From contig NZ_JAJNDV010000002.1 in NCBI RefSeq assembly GCF_021043375.1, positions 62,001 to 126,000 on the forward strand: 64,000 nucleotides of DNA, written 5' to 3'. The stretch's first letter is position 1. Every line of letters starts with the position of its first letter. A program made the translations under genes and the position numbers. Origin of the DNA: Sphingomonas sp. IC-56. Its GTDB lineage: Bacteria; Pseudomonadota; Alphaproteobacteria; Sphingomonadales; Sphingomonadaceae. Shown here piece after piece: positions 48,039 to 59,768 of this stretch. Under the pieces are notes generated by a model. The model did no database searches. It saw nothing but the letters and a program-made list of their open reading frames with translations, and had not been told where the DNA came from.

Positions 48039-49280
48039 ATGGCAGACGTTAAGGTCCCAGTGCTCGGCGAATCGATCACTGAAGCAACCGTCGGTGAGTG
48101 GCTGAAGAACCCGGGCGACCCGGTGAAGGTCGACGAGCCGATCGCCAGCCTTGAGACCGACAAGGTCTCGGTCGAGGTGCCTTCGACCGTGGCGGGCATT
48201 ATGGGCGAGCAGCTCGTGAAGGTCGGTGACACGGTAGAGGTCGGCGCGGTGATCGCGACGATCACCGAGGGTGGCGCTGCCGCTTCGCCCGCGCCTGCCG
48301 CAACGCCGACGCCTGCACCCACCGCTCCGGCCGCAGTCGCTTCCTATGGCTCGTCCTCGCCCGCACAAGGTCAGGCGCCCGGCAGCGATGGCGCCGCCGC
48401 GCTGTCGCCTTCGGTGCGCCGTGCGGTGCTCGAAACCGGCGTCGATCCGTCCAACCTTCAGGGCACGGGCCGTGACGGCCGCCTGACCAAGGAAGACGTG
48501 ATGACCGCGGCGCAGAACAAGCCGGCTGCCGCGCCCGCGCCTGCCGCTGCTCCGACTGCCGCTCCCGCATCCAGCGGCGGCCGCAAGGAAGAGCGCGTCC
48601 GCATGACGCGCCTGCGCCAGACGGTCGCCAAGCGCCTGAAGGAAGCGCAGAACACTGCCGCGATGCTCACCACGTTCAACGACGTGGACATGACCGCGGT
48701 GATCGAGGCCCGGACCAAGTACAAGGACCTGTTCGAGAAGAAGCACGGCGTTCGCCTGGGCTTCATGGGCTTCTTCGTGAAGGCCGCGGTGATGGCGCTA
48801 AAGGACATCCCCGCCGTCAACGCCTCGATCGAGGGCGACGAGATCGTGTACCACGACTATGCCGACATCTCGGTCGCGGTTTCCGCGCCGAACGGCCTGG
48901 TCGTCCCGGTCATCCGCGACGCGCAGGATCTGTCGGTCTCGGGCATTGAGAAGACGATCGGCGACTTCGGCAAGCGCGCCAAGGAAGGCACGCTCAAGAT
49001 GGACGAGATGAAGGGCGGTACCTTCACCATCTCCAACGGCGGTGTGTTCGGCTCGCTGATGTCGACCCCGATCATCAACCCGCCCCAGTCGGCGGTGCTC
49101 GGCCTGCACCGCATCGAGGAACGCCCGGTCGTCCGCAACGGCCAGGTCGTGGTCCGTCCGATGATGTACCTCGCCCTCTCCTACGATCACCGCCTGATCG
49201 ACGGTCGCGAAGCCGTGACCTTCCTCGTCGCACTCAAGAACGCGATCGAGGATCCGACCCGTCTGCTGATCGACCTGTAA
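48039..49280 (+). CDS. sucB: 2-oxoglutarate dehydrogenase E2, dihydrolipoyl succinyltransferase
   Basis: The 413-residue protein has one lipoyl domain with the lipoylated lysine in [11 protein letters not shown] (about residue 43). An Ala/Pro-rich linker follows, then a subunit-binding domain ([33 protein letters not shown], about 125-157), a second linker and a catalytic domain. The active-site block is [19 protein letters not shown] near the end. It transfers succinyl to CoA and forms the core of the complex. GAGGAAGAAATC precedes the ATG. A palindromic element separates it from lpd. Confidence 0.97.
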   Translation: MADVKVPVLGESITEATVGEWLKNPGDPVKVDEPIASLETDKVSVEVPSTVAGIMGEQLVKVGDTVEVGAVIATITEGGAAASPAPAATPTPAPTAPAAVASYGSSSPAQGQAPGSDGAAALSPSVRRAVLETGVDPSNLQGTGRDGRLTKEDVMTAAQNKPAAAPAPAAAPTAAPASSGGRKEERVRMTRLRQTVAKRLKEAQNTAAMLTTFNDVDMTAVIEARTKYKDLFEKKHGVRLGFMGFFVKAAVMALKDIPAVNASIEGDEIVYHDYADISVAVSAPNGLVVPVIRDAQDLSVSGIEKTIGDFGKRAKEGTLKMDEMKGGTFTISNGGVFGSLMSTPIINPPQSAVLGLHRIEERPVVRNGQVVVRPMMYLALSYDHRLIDGREAVTFLVALKNAIEDPTRLLIDL

Positions 49281-49294
49281 GTCTCGTGCGTGAC

Positions 49295-49399
49295 TGTTCC
49301 CCGGCGAAGGCCGGGGCCCAGTTGCAAGCGGTTTGAAACCAAGCGAGACGCGCACCAGATTCCGTCTCGATACTGGGCCCCGGCCTGTGCCGGGGAACA
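49295..49399. repeat. Palindromic interspersed element, fourth copy, inside the sucB-lpd gap
   Basis: It begins TGTTCCCCGGCGAAGGCC and ends in the near reverse complement, GGCCTGTGCCGGGGAACA. The centre (GTTTGAAACCAAGCGAGACG) is unlike the other copies and includes GTTTGAAAC. It fills the whole sucB-lpd intercistronic space, so an operon transcript would carry it as a large hairpin. Confidence 0.85.
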
Positions 49400-49413
49400 A
49401 GAAAGAGAAGAAA

Positions 49414-50808
<1,395 letters not shown>

Positions 50809-50830
50809 TCGGCTTCCAGGGCTGAAACAG

Positions 50831-50865
50831 AAAAGGGCGCCGGATCGGATCCGGCGCCCTTTTTC
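50831..50865 (+). terminator. Rho-independent terminator after lpdA
   Basis: A perfect 12-base-pair stem GGGCGCCGGATC / GATCCGGCGCCC, flanked by AAAA and TTTTTC, so it could act in both directions: for lpdA and for the convergent DUF1275 gene. Confidence 0.92.
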
Positions 50866-50884
50866 TTGTCCGATCTCTCGGAAC

Positions 50885-51547
50885 TCAATGCCGCACAGGC
50901 ACCTCAGTCTGCCGCCCCAGCCGCACCAGCACCACGGTAATCGCCGCCGCCATCAGCGCCGCCAGCCACAGCGCGTTCCATCCCCAGCGCCATTGGCTCG
51001 CCGCGCCCGACACCGCGCCGGCCACGAACCCGATCCACAAGGTCAGATATGGCACCCACTCCCAGCGCTCGGCATCGCCCATCAGCGCGCCGCCTAGCTT
51101 CTGCCCCATCCGCACCAGCGATCCGGTCATGTAGGTGAGCCCGATCGACACTTCGCCGTCACGGGTGAACAGGCCGTTTTCCGCACCCATCGCGCAGGCT
51201 AGCAGCAACAGCACCACCGGCCCCGGCATCACCGCCGAGATGACCGCCGCTGCAAACAGCAGCACCGTCACCGCCGCCATCACGGCGCTGCGCGCCCGGA
51301 ACCCCGTCGCCCGCGCGATCACGCTCGACGCGATGACGCCGCTCACAAAGCTCAGGATCAGCCCGCCCGCCATCTTGGCGGCGTACGCGTCGCCGCTTCC
51401 CAGCCCGACACCCAGCCGAGTCGAATTTCCGCTCATGAATGAGGCGAAGAACCCGCCCAGGCTGGTGAAGGCCAGCGCATCCACAAAGCCGGCAAGGGCC
51501 GCCAGGAACATCGCGACGACGATCAACGAAGGTTCGGTACGTTGCAT
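50885..51547 (-). CDS. DUF1275 (YoaK) family membrane protein
   Basis: The 220-residue protein has six hydrophobic segments and the DUF1275 pattern MFLAALAGFVDALAFTSLGGFFASFMSGNSTRLG at the start, then MGAENGLFTRDGEVSIGLTYMTGSLVRMGQKLG in the middle. The family is widespread and of unknown function; some members are called YoaK. It is convergent with lpdA and shares the terminator between them, and is divergent from the TRIC-type gene. Confidence 0.88.
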   Translation of the reverse strand: MQRTEPSLIVVAMFLAALAGFVDALAFTSLGGFFASFMSGNSTRLGVGLGSGDAYAAKMAGGLILSFVSGVIASSVIARATGFRARSAVMAAVTVLLFAAAVISAVMPGPVVLLLLACAMGAENGLFTRDGEVSIGLTYMTGSLVRMGQKLGGALMGDAERWEWVPYLTLWIGFVAGAVSGAASQWRWGWNALWLAALMAAAITVVLVRLGRQTEVPVRH

Positions 51548-51652
51548 AAGCGGGAAAACACCCCTCGATACGGTATGCTCCCAATGCCAAAGCGTGTCGC
51601 CTCAGGCCAGTGCAGGTTTGACGCGCCGGCATGCACGCGGGAAAAGCACCCC

Positions 51653-52285
51653 ATGCAAGTACCAGTCACCGAACAGATCGGCCCTATCCTGCCCTGGCTC
51701 GACCTGTTCGGCATCGCCGTGTTCGCCGCCACCGGCGCGGTTTCCGCCACCCGCCGCGCCCAGACCTTCGTCACCGCGGCCTTTTTCGCGCTGATCACCG
51801 GCGTGGGCGGCGGCACGGTGCGCGACCTGCTGATCGGCGCGCCGGTCTTCTGGGTGCACGATGCCAGCGTCGCGACGATCTGCCTCTCGGTCGCCGTGCT
51901 CATCTGGGTGACCCCCGAACGTTGGTGGAGCGAGCGCAGCCTCGCCTGGCTCGATGCCTTTGGCCTGGCCGCCTATGCCGCATTCGGCGCCGCCAAGGCG
52001 CTGGGCCATGGCATTCCCCCCGTGCCCGCCGCGTTCATGGGCGTAGTGACGGCGTGCGTCGGCGGCATCATCCGCGACGTGCTGGTCGGCGAGCCTTCGA
52101 TTCTGATGCGCCCTGAATTGTATGTGACCGCCGCTGCGCTCGCGTCCGTCCTATATATAACCATGAGCTTGGCCGGCCTGCCCCCCTTTGCCGCGGGGCT
52201 GATCGCCGCCGTGGCGGGCTTTGCGCTGCGAGCCGCGGCCATTGTCTGGAAGCTGGGCCTGCCGGCCTATCGCGGGCATCGCTGA
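51653..52285 (+). CDS. TRIC family cation channel / UPF0126 protein
   Basis: The 210-residue protein has two related three-helix repeats, each with the glycine-rich kink: FALITGVGGGTVRDLLIG near residue 45 and GVVTACVGGIIRDVLVGEP near residue 130. This doubled GGxxRD motif defines the bacterial YicG/UPF0126 family, whose structure is that of TRIC potassium channels. Seven helices are expected, in the inner membrane. Physiological role is unknown. The start at 51653 has weak ribosome-binding sequence (GGGAAAAG). Confidence 0.87.
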   Translation: MQVPVTEQIGPILPWLDLFGIAVFAATGAVSATRRAQTFVTAAFFALITGVGGGTVRDLLIGAPVFWVHDASVATICLSVAVLIWVTPERWWSERSLAWLDAFGLAAYAAFGAAKALGHGIPPVPAAFMGVVTACVGGIIRDVLVGEPSILMRPELYVTAAALASVLYITMSLAGLPPFAAGLIAAVAGFALRAAAIVWKLGLPAYRGHR

Positions 52286-52444
52286 GCGGCGAAGCGTTAC
52301 CAATTCCTTGCCCGGCCCACCCCGGGAATCCCCCGTAGGGAGAGTCCCCGTAAGGATTTTGCGCGAATAGGCCGCGGCCCCGCCCCCGTTCATATCCCCC
52401 TCAACAGGGCGGCACGGCCGCAAGGATTGCAGGGGATCACAATC

Positions 52445-53446
52445 ATGTCGAAGACCACGATCGCGCTTGAAGCCGCCGTTGCCGTTGTTCTGGAAAACAC
52501 GCCCAAGGACGCAGCCCAGACCAACCGCCAGCGCGTCACTGTCGACCGTGCCTTCGCGCAGATCCTCAAGCTGATCGCCCCGCGCATCCGCCACTTCGTC
52601 CGCCAGTACGGCCTGGTCGCCCATTTCGAGGACGCCGAGCAGTGCTGCGCCATCGCCGTGCACCGCGCGATCGAAGCATACGACCCCACCAAGGCGCAGT
52701 TCACCACCTTCGTGAACTGGCAGATCCGCGGCGAGCTCCAGAGCCTCCGCTTCCGCCTGATGACTGACCAGCGCGCCTCGGCCAAGAAGGTCGAAGCCAC
52801 CACCGTATCGCTCTCGGCCCTGGCAACCGGCCCTGACGGCGAGGAAATCTCTCCCGAGGCGATGATCGTCGACGAGGACGCGCTGGAGCGCACCGAATCA
52901 GCCGCTTCCGATTACCTGGCAGACGGCGCCATCTCCTCGCTGATCGACGCCTATGTCGATCATCTCCGGACAGTTGGCATCGAGGCACTCGCCCGCCGTC
53001 CCCGCCCGAAGCGCCAGGAAGCCGCCCTTCGCCGCGAAGGCCCCCGCTTCAAGACTGCAACCCATGGCATCGATCCCGCCGAACTCGAAAAGCTCGAAGC
53101 CAAGCTCGAGCGCGACCGCGAGATCGTCGCCCGCCGCGTGTTCCAGGCCTCCACTCTTGACGATCTGTCGCTGGAAACCGGCGTGACCAAGGAACGCGTC
53201 CGTCAGATCACCAAGCGCGCCGCCAAGACCATCGCCGACATCGCCGCTGCCGACCCCCGCTTTGCCGTGATGGCCGAGCATGACCGTCCGGCAGCCAAGC
53301 GCTGCCCGGTCGCGACGCCCGCCGCCACGCTGCTCCCCAAAGCTGACCTTCCCCACAACCGCTTCGCCACCGTGCGCGCCGTCGAAGCAGCCCAGGCAGC
53401 CCTGCCCCGCACGATCACCGTGCAGGCCAGCCTGACCCTCAACTAA
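52445..53446 (+). CDS. Atypical sigma-70 family protein
   Basis: The 333-residue protein has a region-2-like block, PRIRHFVRQYGLVAHFEDAEQCCAIAVHRAIEAYDPTKAQFTTFVNWQIRGELQS (about 38-95), and a region-4 helix-turn-helix, STLDDLSLETGVTKERVRQITKRAAKTI (about 235-262). Between them lie 140 residues with no recognisable region 3, including a basic stretch RRPRPKRQEAALRREGPRF. A 70-residue Ala/Pro tail follows region 4. It starts at the ATG at 52445. No anti-sigma factor gene is adjacent. It may be a lineage-specific sigma factor, or a DNA-binding protein derived from one. Confidence 0.75.
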   Translation: MSKTTIALEAAVAVVLENTPKDAAQTNRQRVTVDRAFAQILKLIAPRIRHFVRQYGLVAHFEDAEQCCAIAVHRAIEAYDPTKAQFTTFVNWQIRGELQSLRFRLMTDQRASAKKVEATTVSLSALATGPDGEEISPEAMIVDEDALERTESAASDYLADGAISSLIDAYVDHLRTVGIEALARRPRPKRQEAALRREGPRFKTATHGIDPAELEKLEAKLERDREIVARRVFQASTLDDLSLETGVTKERVRQITKRAAKTIADIAAADPRFAVMAEHDRPAAKRCPVATPAATLLPKADLPHNRFATVRAVEAAQAALPRTITVQASLTLN

Positions 53447-53601
53447 CCAGATCCTCCCCCGGGAGGGGGAGAGGACCGCCCGCCGAAGCCAAAGGCGCAG
53501 GCGGGTGGTGGAGGGGTATTCGCCTCATGGGACCAGTGCTCGTGGAGACTAACCCTCCACCGGCTGCGCTGGTCCCCTCCCCCTCCGGGGGAGGACTGAC
53601 C
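53447..53601. repeat. Palindromic repeat element between sigma-like and acetyltransferase genes
   Basis: The element opens GATCCTCCCCCGGGAGGGGGAG and closes CCCCTCCCCCTCCGGGGGAGGA. Inner arms GACCGCCCGCC / GGCGGGTGG and GTGGAGGGG / CCCTCCAC lie within. It sits between convergent genes and may end transcription from both sides. Confidence 0.7.
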
Positions 53602-54162
53602 TCACCCCCGCACCACCCCCACATCGGCAAACCGCTTCGGCTCCGCCGGCGGCACGCGCGGCGGGTTCAGCCCGCATTGCCAGAAGCCGACATCGATCCA
53701 CTGGCCGTGCTTGTACCCGACCTCGCGGTAGACCCCTGCGCGGCGGAACCCCACCGCCTCGTGCAGCCGGATCGAGTGGTCGTTGGGCAAGGCAATCGCG
53801 CCGATCGCCTGCACGAACCCCTGTGCACGCAGCGTGTCGATCAGCGCCTCGTACAACAGCCGCCCCGCGCCCTGCCCGCGCGACGCATCGCTCATGTAGA
53901 TCGATGTCTCGACCACGTAGCGATAGGCCTGCCGGTCGAGAAAGCGCGTGGCATAGGCATAGCCGATCACGCCGCTTTCCGGATCGCCATTGGTGACCAC
54001 CAGCCAGGGATAGAGCCCGTCGCTTGCCGCCATGCGCGCCCGCATTGTCCGCGCGTCGGGCGGCTCGATCTCGAACGAGACCGTGCCGGTCAGCACGTGC
54101 GGGGCATAGATCGCCGCGATCGCCGCCCCGTCCTGCGACGCGGCGGCGCGGATCGCGATCAT
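53602..54162 (-). CDS. GNAT acetyltransferase, phosphinothricin N-acetyltransferase-like
   Basis: The 186-residue protein has the full GNAT fold pattern. IRAAASQDGAAIAAIYAPHVLTGTVSFEIEPPD is the family's start, and the acetyl-CoA loop is ASRGQGAGRLLYEALIDTLRAQGF. ALPNDHSIRLHEAVGFRRAGVYREVGYKHGQWIDVGFWQ matches the Pat/Bar and methionine sulfoximine acetyltransferase group. It acetylates an amino group of a small molecule, perhaps a glutamate analogue or methionine sulfone. The ATG overlaps the sppA stop by four bases, so it is translated with sppA. Confidence 0.88.
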   Translation of the reverse strand: MIAIRAAASQDGAAIAAIYAPHVLTGTVSFEIEPPDARTMRARMAASDGLYPWLVVTNGDPESGVIGYAYATRFLDRQAYRYVVETSIYMSDASRGQGAGRLLYEALIDTLRAQGFVQAIGAIALPNDHSIRLHEAVGFRRAGVYREVGYKHGQWIDVGFWQCGLNPPRVPPAEPKRFADVGVVRG

Positions 54163-56063
54163 AGTCCCACGCGCGCCATCACCAGCGCGAACAGGTTCTG
54201 CTCGCTTGCCCGTGCGCCGCTCGGGCCAAAGCCGCCGCATTCCAGGCACCGCGCCTGCACCGATCCGCCCAGCGTCAGCCGCCGCGCATCGCCCAGCGCG
54301 CGCGCGACCAGCCCCTGTCGCTCCATCGCCATGCGTGCATACAGGTCGGCGCCGGCGGGCTGCTCGGCCCAATCTTCATCCGATTCGTCACTGGTAAACG
54401 CACTGACGAACTGGACCCAGCTATTCGGCTCCTTCTCCAGATACACCGCATGCACCTTGGCGGGATCGAGCTTCGCACGCTTCGCCGCCTCGCCGATCGC
54501 CGCCTGCACCCCGCCGAACCGGTCGACCAGCTTCAACTGGTGCGCGACACCGCCCAGCCACACGCGCCCCTGGCCGATCTCGTCCACCCGCTGCGGCGGC
54601 AGCTTGCGCGCTTCGGACACGCGCTGGATGAAGCGCGCATAGCCGTTCTCGATCGTCGATTGCAGCACGCGGTCAGTCACCTCGTTGGTGCCGCCGAAAA
54701 CGTCTGGCTGCCCGGTCAGCGGTGTGGTCTGCACCCCGTCGGTGGTCACGCCGATCTTGGCCAGCGTGTTCTCAAAGGTCGGAATGATCCCGAAGATGCC
54801 GATCGATCCGGTGATGGTGTTCGGCTCGGCGAAAATCACGTCGCCCGCCGTGGCGATCCAATAGCCGCCGCTCGCGGCCAGGCTGCCCATCGATACCACC
54901 ACCGGCAGCCCCTGCGCCTTGGCCTGCAGCACCGCCAGGCGGATCTGCTCGGACGCCAGCGCCGATCCGCCTGGCGAATCGATGCGCACCACCAGCGCCT
55001 TCAGCTTCTTCTCGGCTAGCCCCTTGAGCAGCAGCGAACTCACCGTGTCGCCGCCCGCGGTCCCCGGCGCGGCTTCGCCATCCACGATCTCGCCCGCGAC
55101 CGTGATCACGCCGATCGCATCGCCGCTGGTCGACAGCGGGTTCGCCGCCAGCCAGTTGCTCAGCTTGATCTCGTTGAAATTGCCCGCTGGCTTCGACGAC
55201 GGCTTGCCCGCGATCTGCGCCACGCGCTTGCCGAACGCCAGCCGGTCGCCCAGCTTGTCGACCAGGCCATAGTTCAGGTTCGCCCGTGCGATGTCGCCGC
55301 CGGCGCTCGCCACCACCTGGTCGGGCTTGGCCAGGAAATCGGCTATCTGCGCCTTGGGCCGCGCCGTCGCGATGTTCTGCTGCCACTGCCCCAGGATGCC
55401 GCCATATAGCGCCTGATTGGCCTCGCGCGCCTCGGGCGACATGTCGGCGCGGATATAGGGCTCCACCGCGGACTTGAACTTCCCGACCTTGTAGACGTGC
55501 GCGTTGACGCCAAGCTTGTCGAGCAGCCCCTTGTAGTAGATTTGGCGACCGCCCGGCCCCGAGAACAGCGTGCCGCCCATCGGGTTGACCCAAACTTCGC
55601 TGGCATTGGCGGCGATCAGATAGCCGGCATCGGTATAGGCCGTGGCATAGGCGAGCACCGGCTTGCCGCTGGCGCGCACCCGCCGCACCGCTTCGCCCAC
55701 TTCGGCCACCGCCGCGGGATACCCGCCCATGAAGCTGTCCAGATCGAGCACGACCGCCTTTACCCGCGCATCGTCCCGAGCCGTGTCTAGTGCACGCAGC
55801 ACGTCGCGCTGGCGCAGTTGTCCCAGCGCAGCGCGTCCGGTCACCGCCGCCAGCGGATCGCTGTCCTCGGGCTGCTCGCTTAGCGTGCCGTTGAAGGCGA
55901 TCAGCAGCGCGCCGTCGCGGATGCTCGCCTTGTTCGGGCGGTGCGACAGCGCCGCGAACAGCCCAGTGAAGAACAGCAGCAGGAGAACCAGAACCAGGAA
56001 GTCCTTGATCCCGACCAGGATCTTCCACGCACCTCGAACGAGCTTCACTTGGCCGTGCTCCAC
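54159..56063 (-). CDS. sppA: Signal peptide peptidase SppA, long 67K type
   Basis: The 634-residue protein has one N-terminal membrane anchor (about 21-40) and two ClpP-like halves. The catalytic lysine lies in the first half (VYKVGKFKSAVEPYIR) and the serine in the second (VVVSMGSLAASGGYWIATAGD), the E. coli SppA arrangement. SppA degrades leftover signal peptides in the membrane. GTG at 56063 is the start; a second GTG at 56045, with GGAG upstream, would remove six residues. It is divergent from groES and is the first gene of a pair with the acetyltransferase. Confidence 0.93.
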   Translation of the reverse strand: MEHGQVKLVRGAWKILVGIKDFLVLVLLLLFFTGLFAALSHRPNKASIRDGALLIAFNGTLSEQPEDSDPLAAVTGRAALGQLRQRDVLRALDTARDDARVKAVVLDLDSFMGGYPAAVAEVGEAVRRVRASGKPVLAYATAYTDAGYLIAANASEVWVNPMGGTLFSGPGGRQIYYKGLLDKLGVNAHVYKVGKFKSAVEPYIRADMSPEAREANQALYGGILGQWQQNIATARPKAQIADFLAKPDQVVASAGGDIARANLNYGLVDKLGDRLAFGKRVAQIAGKPSSKPAGNFNEIKLSNWLAANPLSTSGDAIGVITVAGEIVDGEAAPGTAGGDTVSSLLLKGLAEKKLKALVVRIDSPGGSALASEQIRLAVLQAKAQGLPVVVSMGSLAASGGYWIATAGDVIFAEPNTITGSIGIFGIIPTFENTLAKIGVTTDGVQTTPLTGQPDVFGGTNEVTDRVLQSTIENGYARFIQRVSEARKLPPQRVDEIGQGRVWLGGVAHQLKLVDRFGGVQAAIGEAAKRAKLDPAKVHAVYLEKEPNSWVQFVSAFTSDESDEDWAEQPAGADLYARMAMERQGLVARALGDARRLTLGGSVQARCLECGGFGPSGARASEQNLFALVMARVGL

Positions 56064-56119
56064 CTTGCTATTGCCACCGTGCTACCGGAGGACCGCCCCG
56101 GAGTAAACGGCTGTATTAA

Positions 56120-56149
56120 GTCGCCAACACGGCCCAAACTTTTGGCGAC
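56120..56149. promoter_or_regulatory. Dyad in the sppA-groES divergent region
   Basis: GTCGCCAA (56120-56127) and TTGGCGAC (56142-56149) form a perfect inverted repeat 57 bases before sppA and just upstream of the groES -35 region. It is not part of CIRCE. It may be an operator for sppA or an additional heat-shock element. Confidence 0.35.
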
Positions 56150-56155
56150 GTACCT

Positions 56156-56185
56156 CTTGACGAAGCCGGCGTGCGGCAGCATCTC
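56156..56185 (+). promoter_or_regulatory. Candidate groESL promoter (sigma-32/sigma-70 type)
   Basis: CTTGACG (-35) and, after about 17 bases, CATCTC (-10). The CTTGA start of the -35 and the CAT in the -10 resemble alphaproteobacterial RpoH promoters. It stands directly before the CIRCE element, where transcription of groESL should begin. Confidence 0.45.
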
Positions 56186-56193
56186 CAGCATCG

Positions 56194-56220
56194 TTAGCAC
56201 TCGGGCAACTTGAGTGCTAA
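56194..56220. promoter_or_regulatory. CIRCE element (HrcA operator)
   Basis: TTAGCACTC-nine bases-GAGTGCTAA is an exact match to the CIRCE inverted repeat bound by HrcA. It lies 36 bases before the groES start, between the promoter and the gene, the standard position for heat-shock repression of groESL. Confidence 0.98.
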
Positions 56221-56255
56221 AACCCAATCTGACCCTAACAAAGGATCGCAGCGCA

Positions 56256-56543
56256 ATGACCTTCCGTCCGTTGCATGACCGCGTGCTCGTTCGCCGCGTC
56301 GAAGCCGAGGCAAAGACCGCCGGCGGCATCATCATCCCCGACACCGCCCAGGAAAAGCCGCAGGAAGGCGAAGTCGTCGCCGTCGGCGCCGGCTCGAAGG
56401 ACGACACCGGCAAGGTGACCCCGCTCGACGTCAAGGCGGGCGACAAGATCCTGTTCGGCAAGTGGTCGGGCACCGAGGTCAAGCTGAACGGCGAAGACCT
56501 GCTGATCATGAAGGAAAGCGATATCCTCGGGATCGTTGGCTAA
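56256..56543 (+). CDS. groES: Co-chaperonin GroES
   Basis: The 95-residue protein is full length: [36 protein letters not shown], including the mobile loop that contacts GroEL, then [34 protein letters not shown]. It caps GroEL for protein folding. The ATG at 56256 follows AAGGATCG. It is co-transcribed with groEL 61 bases downstream under CIRCE/HrcA control. Confidence 0.97.
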   Translation: MTFRPLHDRVLVRRVEAEAKTAGGIIIPDTAQEKPQEGEVVAVGAGSKDDTGKVTPLDVKAGDKILFGKWSGTEVKLNGEDLLIMKESDILGIVG

Positions 56544-56592
56544 CGCCACCCGGATCGCTTCTGGCCTAAACTTTTCTAAACTTCCAAACTGA

Positions 56593-58242
<1,650 letters not shown>

Positions 58243-58269
58243 GTCCTTCCCGTTCGACGCTGAAAAAAG

Positions 58270-58299
58270 AAAGGGCCGGAGGAAACTCCGGCCCTTTTC
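58270..58299 (+). terminator. Rho-independent terminator after groEL
   Basis: Stem GGGCCGGAG / CTCCGGCCC with a GAAA tetraloop, then TTTTC; AAAAAAGAAA before the stem makes it potentially two-way with the convergent HNH gene. Confidence 0.92.
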
Positions 58300-58309
58300 T
58301 TGTTTGACC

Positions 58310-58648
58310 TCAACGTTCTAGCGACTTGCGCGTCGGGGCGTGAAAGTCAGGCGGCTTGTCCGCGATCCACCGCAGGAACCGCTGGATGTCCTCACGCTCC
58401 CGCAGCGCCTCCATGGTCGGATAGAGGCGCGCCAGGTCCGCGTTCGTGACCGTCGCATGGATGGTCCGATGACAAATGGGATGTACGGGAAGGGTCTTTC
58501 GCCCACCCTCGCTCTTCGGCACGACATGGTGCCACTCCACCCGGCGCCCCAACGGCCGCTCGCACAGCGCGCATCGCGCCTCGCTCGCAGCCTCTACGAC
58601 ACCCTCCAGTGCCGCAAGTGCGGCCTTGCGCCGCACCCGCCCGCGCAT
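58310..58648 (-). CDS. HNH endonuclease domain protein
   Basis: The 112-residue protein has CALCERPLGRRVEWHHVVPKSEGG with the HH of the HNH core, then KTLPVHPICHRTIHATVTNADLARLYP, where a further cysteine and histidines complete a zinc-supported HNH fold (CxxC plus CH). Stand-alone HNH proteins of this kind are common and of mixed or unknown role. Its ATG overlaps the manC stop by one base (TGATG), so translation is coupled to manC. No restriction or phage genes are near. Confidence 0.82.
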   Translation of the reverse strand: MRGRVRRKAALAALEGVVEAASEARCALCERPLGRRVEWHHVVPKSEGGRKTLPVHPICHRTIHATVTNADLARLYPTMEALREREDIQRFLRWIADKPPDFHAPTRKSLER

Positions 58649-59703
58649 CAGTCCTTCATCGCCTCGATGATCTTCTTCACTTCCTGGCTACGCCCCCGCG
58701 GCAGCACCAGCACGTCGGCACCTGAGGCGACAACGATCAAGTCCTTCACCCCAACCAGCGCCACGCGCTTGCCGGGCTCGCTCTGGACCAAGCAGTTGGT
58801 CGCGTCGATCACCACCACATCGCCGCGCACGACATTGCCGCCCTCGTCAGGGTCGCTGATCGCATGGAGCGCGTCCCAGCTGCCAACGTCGCTCCACCCC
58901 ATTGAGACGGGGACCACTGCCACCCGCGGTGCCTTTTCCATAACGGCATAATCGATGGAGTCGGAGGGACAGGCAGCAAAGGCTTGCGCGTCCGGCCAGA
59001 TACGAATGCCCTCACGCTTGGCACCATCCATCGACTGCTGCGCAGCGACCAGCATCTCCGGCGCATAAACGCTGAGCGCTCCCAGATACATGTCGGCGCG
59101 AAACAGGAAGATACCGCCGTTCCAGGCATGATCGCCAGAAGCAAGCATCGCCTCGGCCTTGTCGCGCGGGGGCTTCTCAACAAAACGTGCGACACGGTGC
59201 ACGCCCTCGCCCAGCTTTTCGCCGACCTTGATCCAGCCATAGCCGGTTTCCGGCGCATCCGGCGCAATGCCGAAGGTGATCAACCACCCCTCGTTCACCA
59301 GCGGCAGCGCCGCGGAAATGGCAGCGTGAAAGCTATCCACATCGGCGATGACGTGATCGGAAGGCATGACCAGCATCGGCTCGCTGCCGGAACCCGCGGC
59401 GATCGCCGCAAGGGCAATTGCAGGCGCGGTGTTGCGCCCCGTCGGCTCCAGGATCAGTGCCTGTGCACCAGCCTCCACCCCGGCAAGTTGCTCCTCCACC
59501 AGATCGGCATGAAACGCGTTTGCGACCACGATCGGATTGGCGAAACGCGCACCCAGAGCACGCTGCGCGGTCAGCTGCAACATGGTCTGTTCGGCTGTAA
59601 GCGACAGCAACTGCTTCGGCTTCTCAGGGCGCGACATCGGCCACAGCCGCGTACCCGATCCTCCCGACAGGATGACGGGAATGATAGGCTTAGGTTCGGA
59701 CAT
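58648..59703 (-). CDS. manC: Mannose-1-phosphate guanylyltransferase
   Basis: The 351-residue protein has the nucleotidyltransferase signature VILSGGSGTRLWPMSRPEKPKQLL, LEPTGRNTAPAIALAA and the sugar-binding FVEKPPRDKAEAML. WNGGIFLFRADMYL and GWSDVGSWDAL are typical of GDP-mannose pyrophosphorylase. It lacks the C-terminal isomerase domain of bifunctional enzymes. It makes GDP-mannose for exopolysaccharide, which fits the divergent sugar transferase. The start at 59703 is chosen; a GTG at 59730 is possible. The HNH gene follows immediately. Confidence 0.93.
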   Translation of the reverse strand: MSEPKPIIPVILSGGSGTRLWPMSRPEKPKQLLSLTAEQTMLQLTAQRALGARFANPIVVANAFHADLVEEQLAGVEAGAQALILEPTGRNTAPAIALAAIAAGSGSEPMLVMPSDHVIADVDSFHAAISAALPLVNEGWLITFGIAPDAPETGYGWIKVGEKLGEGVHRVARFVEKPPRDKAEAMLASGDHAWNGGIFLFRADMYLGALSVYAPEMLVAAQQSMDGAKREGIRIWPDAQAFAACPSDSIDYAVMEKAPRVAVVPVSMGWSDVGSWDALHAISDPDEGGNVVRGDVVVIDATNCLVQSEPGKRVALVGVKDLIVVASGADVLVLPRGRSQEVKKIIEAMKD

Positions 59704-59768
59704 GATTGCAGGCGCTCCCTCTTCGTTCACTCGCTAGGCGAGTTTCCCCCGCGCATCAAACAGTGCGA

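Noticed and set aside
56120..56149. Second CIRCE copy
   Set aside because: The arms GTCGCCAA/TTGGCGAC share no bases with TTAGCACTC and the spacing is 14, not 9.
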